64,000 bases of DNA from contig JACGCM010001692.1 of the NCBI GenBank assembly GCA_014058105.1, forward strand, positions 806,001 to 870,000. Direction: 5' to 3'. A program made the translations under genes and the position numbers. This document shows, one piece after another, positions 1-9,514 of the stretch. This DNA is from Kingdonia uniflora (taxonomy: Eukaryota > Streptophyta > Magnoliopsida > Ranunculales > Circaeasteraceae). Each line of letters begins with the position of its first letter. The stretch's first letter is position 1. The notes beneath the pieces were generated by a model. The model was not told the DNA's origin. It made no database searches and saw nothing but the letters and a program-made list of their open reading frames with translations.

Positions 1-524
1 TCTTCTCTCTCTTACGCGATCAAGGCGTCCACAAGAAGAAAAAAAAAGACAACCCCGAGATCAATTGGACACCCGACTGTGAATAGGCCTTCCTCGAACT
101 TAAAGCATACCTTGGTCGACCACCCATCATCAGCACCCCTATCGAAGGCGGAACGTTTTCTTTATACCTCGCGGTCACTGACACTTCTATCAGCTCAGTC
201 CTCATTCGACTCGAATCTAACATTGAAAAACCTGTCTATTTTATCAGCAAAACTCTAATACCTGCAGAGACTCGATACATGAAACTTCAGCATTTGTTCC
301 TCACCCTCGTCTATACTTCCTGAAAACTCAAACCATATTTTTAAGCTTACCCTATCCGCATTATAACAAGTTATCCCCTTCGAGAAGTACTCAGCAATAA
401 AGAAAAATCCAGACGAGTACAACAGTGGTTCATTTATCTAGAGGAACACGATATCAAATTTGAGAAGTAAATATCCTAAAAAGGCTAAGCAGTCGTCAAT
501 TTCCCTGCTGACTTCCCGGTCGGA
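1..524 (+). mobile_element. Tat-type Ty3/gypsy remnant (family X), RT tail and RNase H
   Basis: Plus-strand translation gives the end of reverse transcriptase and the Ty3-type RNase H of a gypsy element. Readable pieces are a WTPDCE motif followed by a stop and AFLELK, then YLGRPPIISTP, then the RNase H core with LYLAVTDTSISSVL, PVYFISKTL and ETRYMKLQ. Several in-frame stops break it, so it is dead. The domain order and wording match the Tat lineage, but the sequence differs clearly from the Tat-B element at 34,480-34,960, so it is a second family, called X here. It probably belongs with the antisense ORFs and LTR at 11,202-17,000, because both lie directly before Ulp1-element sequence; that link is inference. 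The left end is cut by the window edge, and the right end is a joint with Ulp1-element DNA at about 525. Confidence 0.75.
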
Positions 525-978
525 GATTCATCTTTCCTTAGTGTATGCCTCTTCTTTAAGGCGACATCTACTTTTGACTCCATAAAAACAATCTAGAATA
601 AATATGTTGAAATAAGAAATATAAATATAAATTTGCATATTACATGAGAATGAGTAATAAACCAGTTGTTTGGTTTAAAAGTACTTTAAACATTGGTTTG
701 GTCAACAACCATTTCTTTTATTACTTGCACAAGGTCTGATTTTTTCAATAAATTTCCATCATCATCATTCATGCCTTTAACCACCTCCTCTTTAATCTAT
801 TTAGTATGTAAATAAATATACTATAAATGATAAGAGTGATACAAGATATGAGAAAATAAATATAAGAAAATGAGAAGTTACCATCAATGAAATGATAAGT
901 TACCTGACTAGCTTCATCAACATCTTCTTCCTCTTTACTCTGCTCTTCCTCCTCTTTACTCTGCTCTACCTCCTCTAA
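525..978 (-). mobile_element. Fragment of Ulp1-protease transposon, deletion copy
   Basis: This stretch aligns with 18,117-18,131 and then 18,291-18,713 of the longer Ulp1 element. It includes the intron-like AT-rich tract with repeated 'aaatgataag' and the minus-strand acidic, Glu-rich coding piece (roughly 900-985). The 160 bases between the two aligned parts are missing here, and the joint carries a short shared 'agtg'. The right edge passes straight into LINE sequence at 979, while in the other copy about 4.5 kb of Ulp1 element and LINE lie between these points. No functional product remains. Confidence 0.75.
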
Positions 979-1632
979 AGATGGCAAAAAGTAGTATTTA
1001 TTTCCATAATTTCCGAAGTAGTTCCCCTAATTGACAAAATTAAAGCCAGAACTACAGACTATAGTGCAAAGTTTATTTCTTTTCAAAGCAGAGTGGTTCT
1101 TGTGAAGTCAATTCATTCAAGTCTTCCTATTTTCAATATGTCTATATATATAGATGGCCTATTGCAGCCGTAAAAGAAGGTAAAAGAATAATCAGTATTT
1201 TTTTTTGTGGTCTAGTGATCCTATAAAAAAGAAATTTGTTACAATTAAGTGGGACAAAGTGTGCAAGCCCCAAAGTAAAGGAAACATTGGTCTCCACAGT
1301 TTAAGAGACACTAATTATGCTAAGCTCATAAAACTTGGCTGGGTTGTTCTAAATGACAAGACTCCTTGGGTTGAGTTCAGCAAAGCAAAAAATTTACTAA
1401 GCAAGGTCTACTTATTTACTACAACAAAAAGTCTTCTATTTGGCAAGGGATTAAAGAAGTTATCATTAAAGTTAAAGAAAATTCTCAATGGCTTATTGGC
1501 TCTAGGAATAGTATTGATTTTTTGGAGGGATTGTTGGGGGTCCGATTCTGCTCTTATAAACCTCTTAGCTGCCAATCATAAGATTTGAAGACTCTAAAAA
1601 GCAAAACTCAATCAAATAATCCATAATAATAC

Positions 1633-2116
1633 TTGGACATTGAAAGAATTATTCTTCAGCTTAACACCTTCAAATACAACCTCATTTCTAGTATTCCAGA
1701 ATATTTAGCACAACTACTTTCCAGATATGAGGAATGTAATGCCAGGCAGGTAGATCCAGCCTAGAATTGCTTCCTTTTTTCTAGAAAGTTTGCCATAACT
1801 CTAATGAAACTAAGGACAACCTCAGGAAAAGAGATTTTATTTTGGACTCCAGATTCTCCCTTTGTCGCTATAATCTAGAAACATTTGATCATATTTTTTG
1901 TCATTGCTTAAAAACTAAATCAGTTTGTGATTTGTTGTTCTCTATTTTTCTTGCAAATGCATGGTCTGCTGACACCAGCAAGTTATAGAGATTTTTCTCA
2001 TTACAATCATTACATTCCTGATATCTGGAAAGTTGTTGTGCAAAATATTCTGGAATGCTATAAATGAGGTTGTATTTGAAGGTGTTAAGCTGAATAACAA
2101 TTCTTTCAATGTCCAA
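1633..2116. repeat. Inverted repeat inside LINE copy 1
   Basis: Arm 1 (1,633-1,741) is the reverse complement of arm 2 (2,008-2,116) with about nine bases in ten matching by eye over 109 bp; the spacer is about 266 bp. Arm 2 is in the native LINE sense and reads toward the RNase H region (PDIWKVVV, NILEC). Arm 1 is therefore the inserted inverted copy. The same structure occurs in LINE copy 2, so it predates the block duplication. Confidence 0.85.
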
Positions 2117-2828
2117 CTTCTTTCTTCTATTAAAGATTCACTATAATTTTTTCAAACTGTATGAAAAATAAAAGTTTGGAGCTTTTTGCTCTTGCTGCTC
2201 TGGGGATCCAGCCAAGGCTAGGCCTATCCCTAAAAGTCAGAATTGTATCTGAGTTCTGCCATGGTTTGTTAAAATAAAAATCAATGTTGATGGCTCTGCA
2301 GTTGGTAACCCTGGTAAAGCAGGGATTGGGGCTGTGGCATGAACCTTCAGGGTGATGTGCATGTGTAAACAAAAAGGTTGGGCATAACTTCTTCCCTCTT
2401 TGCTGAATGTGAAGCTATTATTGAAGTGCTTTTATGGGCTATCAATAATAGCTGGTCTAAAATTTGGATAGAATTTGATTCACTCACTGTTGCTACTAAC
2501 TTTAATCAAAACCATGTACCTTGGAAGCAGATGCCAAGGACTTAAGGACATATTCTAATCTCTTAGGTTATCTCATAATTGGATGAGGCAAATTTTTCCT
2601 TTGATCTAGCTTCTAAAAGAGGAAGCAATACTCTTGCTAATGGATGCATTGAAGCTCATACAGACAGACCTACTTTCTTGACTAAGATTGAAATCCTAAT
2701 GTCTATTAATTTAGAGTTGTATACTAATTTATTTTTATGTTTTTTGTTCATGGTTTAGGCTTGGGTTGCTTTCCCTCAGTTGTAATCTTTTTCATTATAA
2801 ATTTATTCACACTTTTTGCAAAAATAAA

Positions 2829-2855
2829 AATAATAATAATAATAATAATAATAAA
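2829..2855. repeat. (TAA)n microsatellite tail of LINE copy 1
   Basis: About eight TAA units follow an A-rich stretch at the 3' end of the LINE fragment. The homologous tail in copy 2 (25,111-25,132) is shorter, so the tract has changed length since the duplication. Confidence 0.9.
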
Positions 2856-3189
2856 TCTAGGTCTAAATAACATCCACCATTATGGAATAAATGAATTTTG
2901 TCTTGGTGCATGTATCTCGTATTGGCACTATAGGAAATGTCATGACCTATGAAAGTGTTAGATAGAGAAAGATGTGCTAGAACACTTACAGTAGGGTATG
3001 GGTTTGAGTTGGGTTTGCAAACCCATACTCAAACTCACACTCTGAGTCTCCCAGCAGCAAAAATTTAAGTGTATGTTTGAGTACGTAGCGCTACAGTAAC
3101 TCAACCGAGTGTGAGGAGCTCGCACCCAAAAAAAAAGAGTTTGGCGGTGCTTAGATTACCGCGTGGTAATCCAAACTCCTTCAATCTCA

Positions 3190-4640
3190 ATTAATTCACT
3201 CATCACTCCATGGCTACATCTTCTTCCCCAAAATCAATTACAGAGCAGAGGAGAACTTTTACGCTCTCCCTAAATGGCAAACTCTGGCACCAGTAGCAAT
3301 AACTCTGCACCATTGACCCCATCCTACCATAACCCACCTTAAACACCATTCGTTCAACACCCATCATCATAATTCACTCCATACCTCTACCACAAACCAT
3401 CGCAATTTCAACCTCAATTCCAATCACTGACCCCACCTCCTTTACCATGTCACAAGGGGATCCCAGTTATGGACAATATCAAAGTCTATTTACACTCTCA
3501 ATAATAACCTCAGGCGTTTAGCCCGTACTATCAACCCTATCCGCTCACTTAAACTCAAGGTTTTAAACCTCCAAATGACTTTCAGAACTACCTATTTTAT
3601 GGTAAATCTACTCGACACAGTCAAAGTGACGCAAATGCGCCAATACCTGTTGATGCGGTGGCGCCCCAGTAAGAAAAAAGGAAAAGGAAGAAAGAAAATA
3701 GCACCCACAAAACAAAGACAAAGCGTGTAAGTACCTGAAGATGCTGAGTTTTTGGACGAAACAGATGATGGCGGAATGCATTGGACGGAAATAGACTTTA
3801 CATGTCTCGCAAGGGTGCGGGTAACAGCTTTTGTCCAGACTACGGGCCGCACAAAGGCTTTTACTTTCTATCAAAAGGTCAACATTGCCTTTAACAGAGA
3901 CCCCGAGTACCCCACACGATGATCAAGTGGGTCGACCAATTCTTAGTGGTATACCCTTAATTCACAGTATGTGGCATACAAGGGGATAGTTGCTCAAGAA
4001 CGATTTAGGCGCGACAGCAAGAAAACTGAAGAAGATTGGGTACATTCAAATTTCTTTTAACTCAATTTTGTTTATTTCTCGCGGATATACACGTTATTTA
4101 TTTGAATTTGGTAATTATGCAAATTGTAAGAAAATGATGCACACAAGATCTATCACGGCTTAAATAGAAGCAATGACTTCAAACACCGTGAAGCCTATAT
4201 GATTTTGGCACGAAAGCCGCGATGGGCCAAACTAAGGGATGATGGGTTGAACCATACAGGGAATATAACAAGAAATGTAGCCAGGAGAACATCAGACAAT
4301 TCTAATCTGGGAAACTCAGACAGATCAAACAATATATCCGAGGACCTCGACGACCCACCTACACCTCAATCCACGGGCCCAAATGCAGAATTTGATAGTT
4401 CGTTGTATGAGGGTGGAAGCAAGCTCATCGACCAAAAACTCTTTAGAAAGAACCTTACAGCACAAAAGGTATTGGATAGTGTTGCTGCATCTGGTAGCGG
4501 TATCCAAACAAAGCTGGATGAACTATGGTTGGAGAAGAGACAAGCAAAAGAAGAAAAGAAAAGAAGAAGAGCGGAAGCAATGTAACATTGGCAAGCCAAA
4601 ATGGATTTCGAGCAAGCAAAAGAAGATCACAAAATCATAG
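3190..4640 (+). pseudogene. Harbinger ORF1 (Myb/SANT-like DNA-binding protein), degenerate
   Basis: Pieces in order are: a first Met with a Ser-rich start at about 3,211; MSQGDPSYGQYQS at 3,447; a trihelix/SANT-like portion around 3,765-4,030 (THREE recognisable parts: the W-T-E-x-D start, FYQKVN, and RRDSKKTEEDW); and a C-terminal helical part at 4,160-4,590 with YMILARKPRWAKL and a Lys/Glu-rich tail (WLEKRQAKEEKKRRR). In this family ORF1 helps bring the transposase to the element ends and into the nucleus. Frames change between the pieces and stops occur, so the copy is broken. An intron between about 4,040 and 4,140 is likely. The 354 bp at 3,489-3,842 are missing from copy 2. Confidence 0.65.
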
Positions 4641-5085
4641 AGAAAGACCTGAGTACCCTTTCTGGATATTAATTGCAATACTATCTACAAAGGCAAGCGG
4701 AGGTCATAGAATATCTGGCCAAGAGGGACAGACCAGGTACTTTATGTGGTGATGAAATATAATTTAACTTCGTTGTATATAGAAGTTTTCTTTCCTAGAA
4801 TGTAGTTTACCTTCCAAAAATGTAATCGTTTGAATAATGTACTTTGCTATTGAAAAATACAATCTTGTTTTCGAAATGTATATTTCAGATAATATTACGT
4901 TAAAATCAATACAAGATTAATGCAATATCAATAACATGTTTAATAAACATGTATGACTAAGAAGCATTAAATTACATCAACATGTAGATAATACAAGAAA
5001 TGAAGTACTAAGTTTGAAGATTTCCCTTCATGGCCCACAAATGCTCGATTAGATCATCCTTTAGATCAAAGTGCAGTTCTTGACT

Positions 5086-6340
5086 TTAAATGCGGTTCAT
5101 TTTCGATATAAAAGATTCTATTATTCCGCGTTCTCGTACAATATTGAACCGTTCGCCTTCGATAGTTGAGGGTTCAACGGGATTGAAGTCTAAGTATGAT
5201 GGGAATACACCTCGTTCCTCTTCGACGGTCATATTGTGCATTATCACGCACGCCTTCATGATATTGTTCAAATCCACGGGTTCCCCCAATTTAACCATAT
5301 TTTTTACAACATTGAACCGAGATTGTAAAACCCCAAACGCCCGTTTTACATCCTTTTGACAACTTTCTTGTTGCTGAGCAACAAATTTTTGTTTCGCTAT
5401 AACCGTATTGGATATGGTTTGGACAAGTATTCCCCATTTGGGGTATATGTCATCCGCTAGGTAATACCCCATATCATAAGCTTTTCTGGCAATTGTATAA
5501 TTGTAAGGCGGGGCGATACCATCGCCTTGGTCAGCAAAAATATGTGATTGTTGCAAGACATTGATATCATTGTTAGACCCTGGTAACCCAAAAAACATGC
5601 TAAATCCAATGGTCGTGTAAAGCTACTACTTCAAGAATTAGTATCGCATTGGGGTAATGACAAGTAAATTGACCGTGCCAAGCTTTGGAATAATTTTTCC
5701 ATATTCAATGCATACAATCAAGGCTTCCTAACATGTCGGGAAATCCTCGGAACTCTCCGATCGCTTTTAACTTTTCGACGTCGGCCGCGTTTGGTGTACG
5801 AAAATATTCCTCGCCAAAAATTTGTATAACCGCAACACAAATTTTTTTTACATATAGCAAGGTTGTGCTTTCTCCTATTCGGATATATTCATCAAAAATA
5901 TTTGCCGCAACACCGTAGCTTAGGAAACGTAGTGCTGTAATTACCTTTTGGTATGGTGATGACCATATAGTACCAGCGTTGTTGAGTTTCTGGACAAAGT
6001 AATGATCATATGCAGCGACAGCTTCGAATAGACGCATAAGCATGTCTTTACTCATGCAAAAATGTCGTTGAAATACCTATGGCTTATATGTACAATACTG
6101 CTTTAAGTAGTCCCATATAATGTTGTAATACCCCAATGGGTGATCTAGCTTCTTTCTCATACCCTTATGGCTCATGATACTCCCGCCGTAACTCGAAGTT
6201 GCATCGTGTACTACTATGTTCATTACAGCTTGGTGCAGAATGCAAATTACCGCCTCACAATCAAAGATAAGATCATCAGAGAAGGACGTTGATATACCTG
6301 GAGGATCATCAATGGATGAATCGGATGATTAAAAAGACAT
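5086..6340 (-). pseudogene. PIF/Harbinger DDE transposase (DDE_Tnp_4), frameshifted
   Basis: The minus-strand start is the ATG at 6,338-6,340; the fourth codon is already a stop. The N-terminal half (6,055-5,705) reads LMRLFEAVAAYDHYFVQK, LRFLSYGVAANIFDEY, IGESTTLL, EEYFRTPN and GFPDMLGSLDCMH, the last containing the first catalytic Asp. The C-terminal half (5,598-5,086) has LPGSNNDINVL with the second acidic site, YYLADDIYPKW, QESCQKDVKRAFGVLQSRF and MHNMTVEEER. The two halves are in different frames, and about 100 bp between them no longer read through. The family cuts and pastes Harbinger elements with 3-bp target duplications. This copy is inactive, but it is the better preserved of the two: copy 2 has lost the whole C-terminal half. 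Confidence 0.85.
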
Positions 6341-6519
6341 TTGAGGCTGTAGAGTTGTGAGAAGGGTGTAATACCAGATGGCGAACAAGTTTTTAATAAA
6401 ATAGAGAACTGTAAAAGGGAGAAATGTAAAAGGGAGAAATGTAAAAGGGGAAGAAGATATGGGTCTTTAAATAAGGGATTTTCCTTGACGAATTCGACAT
6501 CTCCTTCAAACCCTAGATA

Positions 6520-7356
6520 TTTATCAAGGGACAAGCAGGTGCTGACTTTTTGGCAGACTTTCCAGTCGAAGACCCCGATTGGGAAGAACTCGAAGAAATC
6601 GTTACAGATGACTCAATTGCAGAGCCAGACGCATGGTGAATAAGCTCAGGTTGGCAACTTTTTACAAACGGATTAGCTGGGCCGCGAGGATCAAGGATTG
6701 GCATCATCCTCGTTATGACTTCCAATTATCGTAACGAGAAAACTATAAAGCTACACTTTAATGCCACCAATAATGAGACCAAATATGATAGAATACTACA
6801 CGGTTTGGATCTCGCACTCACAAATAGAGCGGAAGAATTGGCAGTCTGCGTCAATTCTTTACTCGTGGCAAATCATTACAATAAGATATTCTACAGAATA
6901 GGAAAAATGGTTGATTATGCAGCCCTAGTCAAAGAAAAGATGAACAAATTCAAACACTCATCGATCTCTTACTTACCTCGACAAGTAAATCAACATGCCA
7001 ATGCATTATCTTATATCGCTGCCATGTTGGGGGACAGTGAGAAAAGATCTTTAGAAATCGAAATCATCGAGTATTCCAGCCTCAATATACTGTCAATACT
7101 ACAGATCACCATTACTGAAGATGAAGACACTGTAGACTCAGAAGACAATTTTACGCCTACCTCAACTTCAACATCTTCCCAAGTAACAAGGAAGAAGCCC
7201 GTTCATTTTTGGCCAAGTGTCCCAGATTCACAGTTCAAGGTAAAGTCTTATATTATCTTACCAGAGGAGGACCACTTATTGAATGCATCTCTCAAAAACA
7301 AGCTCGAATCAAAATTAGAGAACATCACGAAGGTATCAGTGGCACATACGTTTTAG
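6520..7356 (+). pseudogene. Second (archaeal-type) RNase H of Tat-B, copy A
   Basis: This is the extra RNase H domain that marks the Tat lineage, placed between the usual RNase H and integrase. Landmarks are LAGPRGSRIGIIL, the ATNNETKYD stretch where the family has ATNN-E-AEYE, VNSLLVANHYNK, and SYLPRQVNQHANALSYIAAMLG. The Asp normally starting the first strand (LF-x-DG) is Asn (codon 6,667-6,669), and the Asp of the V-D-S motif is also Asn (6,853-6,855), so nuclease activity is very unlikely. A stop interrupts the part before 6,715. The second change also occurs in the full-length copy, so it predates the duplication. Confidence 0.8.
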
Positions 7357-8320
7357 GAAGATCATTTTCCCAGTGGGCATTCACATAAGGACTATACTGG
7401 CCTAGGATGAGGCAAGATTATGAAGAATATGTGAGTAAATTCTATAAATGCCAAATCTGCGCTCAAGACATCAAAAGTCCAATCCTCGACTTACATATTA
7501 GCAATGTCCTCTGGCCGTTCAAACGATGGGGAATCAACATCATTAAACCTTTCCATCCAACATCGGGAAGCCGAAGGTTCATCCTAGTCGCCACTGATTA
7601 CTTCAGAAAATGTATCGAAGTAGTTTCTCTATGTCATACCGATGAAAACGAAGTCATCAAGTTCCTGTAGGAGCACATAATCGCCCGGTTTGGCTGCCCA
7701 CAAATAATACGCTCCGACAATGGCAAGCAATTTATCAGCAGATAAGTACTTGCTTTCCTCCATAAATACAAAATCGAGTTATTGATAATAGTATCAAATC
7801 AGGTCTACGCAAGCGTCTCGATAACATGAAAGGCAGATGGGTTAATGAACTACTCAGTATCCCTGGGCCTACCGCACCACTCCTCGAATTTTAATAGGCT
7901 ACACCCCGTTCATGATGGCCTTCGGTACTGAAGCAGTCATACCGTCAGACCTCGATCTACCAAGTACCCAAAGAAAAATCACTGATGAAGACAACAAACT
8001 CGGTCACCTCTGCAACCTCAACTGGATCAAAGAAACTCGAGACAAAGTTATTACAAATTTGGGAAGATACAATGACACATTGAAAAAAACTTGCAACAAA
8101 AAAGTTTGAAAAAAGAAATTTTGTATTGGTGACCTTGTCCTTCGACGGATTCAAGATAATACAAGGCCTAAGAATTTAGGAAAATTATCAAAAAACTGGG
8201 AAGGGCCATACATTGTCAGCGACAGAACAGATAGTGAAACTTACTGGCTGATGACTAAAGACAAAATCCAGCTCAAATATCTTTGGAATACTGCCCAACT
8301 AAAACTATTTTACAGATAAA
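7357..8320 (+). pseudogene. Tat-B integrase, copy A
   Basis: The core begins MRQDYEEYVSKFYKCQICAQ (end of the zinc-binding region), followed by the catalytic fold with FKRWGINIIKPF, VATDYFRKCIEVV and IIRSDNGKQF. The first catalytic Asp, normally in W-G-I-D, is Asn (codon 7,536-7,538); the second (SDNG) is present. Stops at about 7,670 and 7,743 and frame changes after 7,750 break the rest. The C-terminal part up to 8,320 (LRRIQDNTRPKN, then NTAQLKLFYR) resembles the usual Tat integrase tail. The product would have joined element cDNA to the chromosome. Confidence 0.8.
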
Positions 8321-8339
8321 CATTGAAACCATTTTCATC

Positions 8340-9235
8340 GATTCAAATAAATAATCATTATTGTCACTTTACTCTTTACTATTTTAACTTGATCTCGATC
8401 CAAACTTAACAAGTATGCTTCAGACAATCAATCATATTTACTATTTTTACTTAATCTCGATCCACACTTAACAAGTATGTGTCAGACAATCAATCATCTT
8501 TACTATTTTGACTTGATCTAGACCCATACTTAACAAGTATGCATCAGACAATCAATCATCTTTACTATTTTGACTTGATCTCAATCCATACTTAACAAGT
8601 ATACATCAGACAATCAATCATTTTTACTATTTTGACTTGATCTCGATCCATACTTAACAAGTATGCGTCAGACAATCAATCATCTTTACTATTTTGACTT
8701 GATCTCGATCCAACTTAACAAGTATGCGTCAGACAATCAATCATCTTTACTATTTTGACTTGATCTCGATCCATACTTAACAAGTATGCATCAGGCAATT
8801 AATCAACTTTACTATTTTGACTTGATCTCAATTCATACTTAACAAGTATCATCAGACAATCAATCATCTTTACTATTTTGACGTGATATCGATCCATACT
8901 TAACAATTATGCATCAGACAATCAATCATCTTTACTATTTTGACTTGGCATCGATCCATACATAGCAAGTATGCATTAAACAGTCAATCATCTTTACTAC
9001 TTTGACTTGATCTCAATCGATACTTAACAAGTATGCATCAGATAATCAATAATCTTTACTATTTTGACTTGATCACGATCCATACTTAACAAGAATGCAT
9101 CAGACAATCAATCATCTTTACTATTTTTACTTGATCTCGATCCATACTTAACAAGTATGCATAATGCAGTCAATCATCTTTGCTATTTTAACTTGATATC
9201 AATCCATACTTAACAAGTATACATTCAGATTGTCA
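8340..9235. repeat. ~61-bp tandem array, about 14 units, copy A
   Basis: Each unit contains 'gacttgatctcgatccatac' followed by 'ttaacaagtatgcatcag', with an inverted repeat CATACTT-AAC-AAGTATG at its centre. I count about 14 units. The array lies directly after the integrase stop and before the antisense ORF. The matching array in the full-length element has about 9 units (36,850-37,385). Ogre/Tat elements are known to carry tandem repeats in this 3' region. Confidence 0.95.
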
Positions 9236-9514
9236 TTTCATTTTACGCGAACACTATCCAACTACCAGATATTCAGCTTCGCATTCCTTCCTTATCTGTT
9301 ACAATTTACAATCTCATTCGACAAATATCACTTTATCGAATTTACTACTTAGCATAATTTCAAAATATATGCATCAAGTTTATAAAAATAGATTTTCTCC
9401 AAAAAAAAAAAATCATCAACATTTATCATATAGCATAAATAAAATTGTATCGGTCCCATCGACCATTTATGCATCAATTCTGAAAACAAAACAAATACTG
9501 GTTTGCAAATTCGT

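Larger units (their letters stand above)
979..2858 (+). pseudogene. L1-type LINE ORF2 3' half, copy 1 (RT end, zinc finger, RNase H)
   Basis: The plus strand encodes the last part of an L1-type ORF2: the RT thumb region (KARTTDYSAKFISFQSRVVL, then DPIKKKFVTIKWDKVC and GNIGLHSLRDTNYAKLIKLGW), a zf-RVT region with FCHCLK, and the RNase H start (INVDGSAVGNPGKAGIG). Many stops and frameshifts make it non-functional. It ends after a short 3' UTR in a (TAA)n tail, as expected for a reverse-transcribed LINE. The endonuclease and most of the RT are absent. It is the duplicate of 23,261-25,135 and lacks about 70 bp at its left edge that the other copy retains. An inverted duplication of its own sequence lies inside it at 1,633-2,116. 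Confidence 0.85.
2960..6483. mobile_element. PIF/Harbinger transposon, copy 1, right end missing
   Basis: The element carries the two genes typical of PIF/Harbinger, arranged convergently: ORF1 (Myb/SANT-like) on the plus strand and a DDE transposase on the minus strand. The left terminal region (about 2,975-3,175) has a run of inverted-repeat-like sequence around 'gtatgggtttgag' and the palindromic 'attaccgcgtggtaat', which recurs near the right end of copy 2 at 30,239-30,258. The bases between the genes (about 4,640-5,085) are AT-rich and non-coding. The right terminus is lost: at 6,479-6,482 the sequence switches within 'tttt' into Tat-B pol. Exact left terminus and target duplication are not resolved. 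Confidence 0.8.

Noticed and set aside
2737..2952. Small protein over the LINE tail
   Set aside because: Ile/Asn-rich frame produced by the (TAA)n tract and 3' UTR.
8340..9235. CRISPR-like repeat-spacer array
   Set aside because: The whole 61-bp unit repeats, including the supposed spacers, inside a plant retrotransposon; there are no unique spacers.
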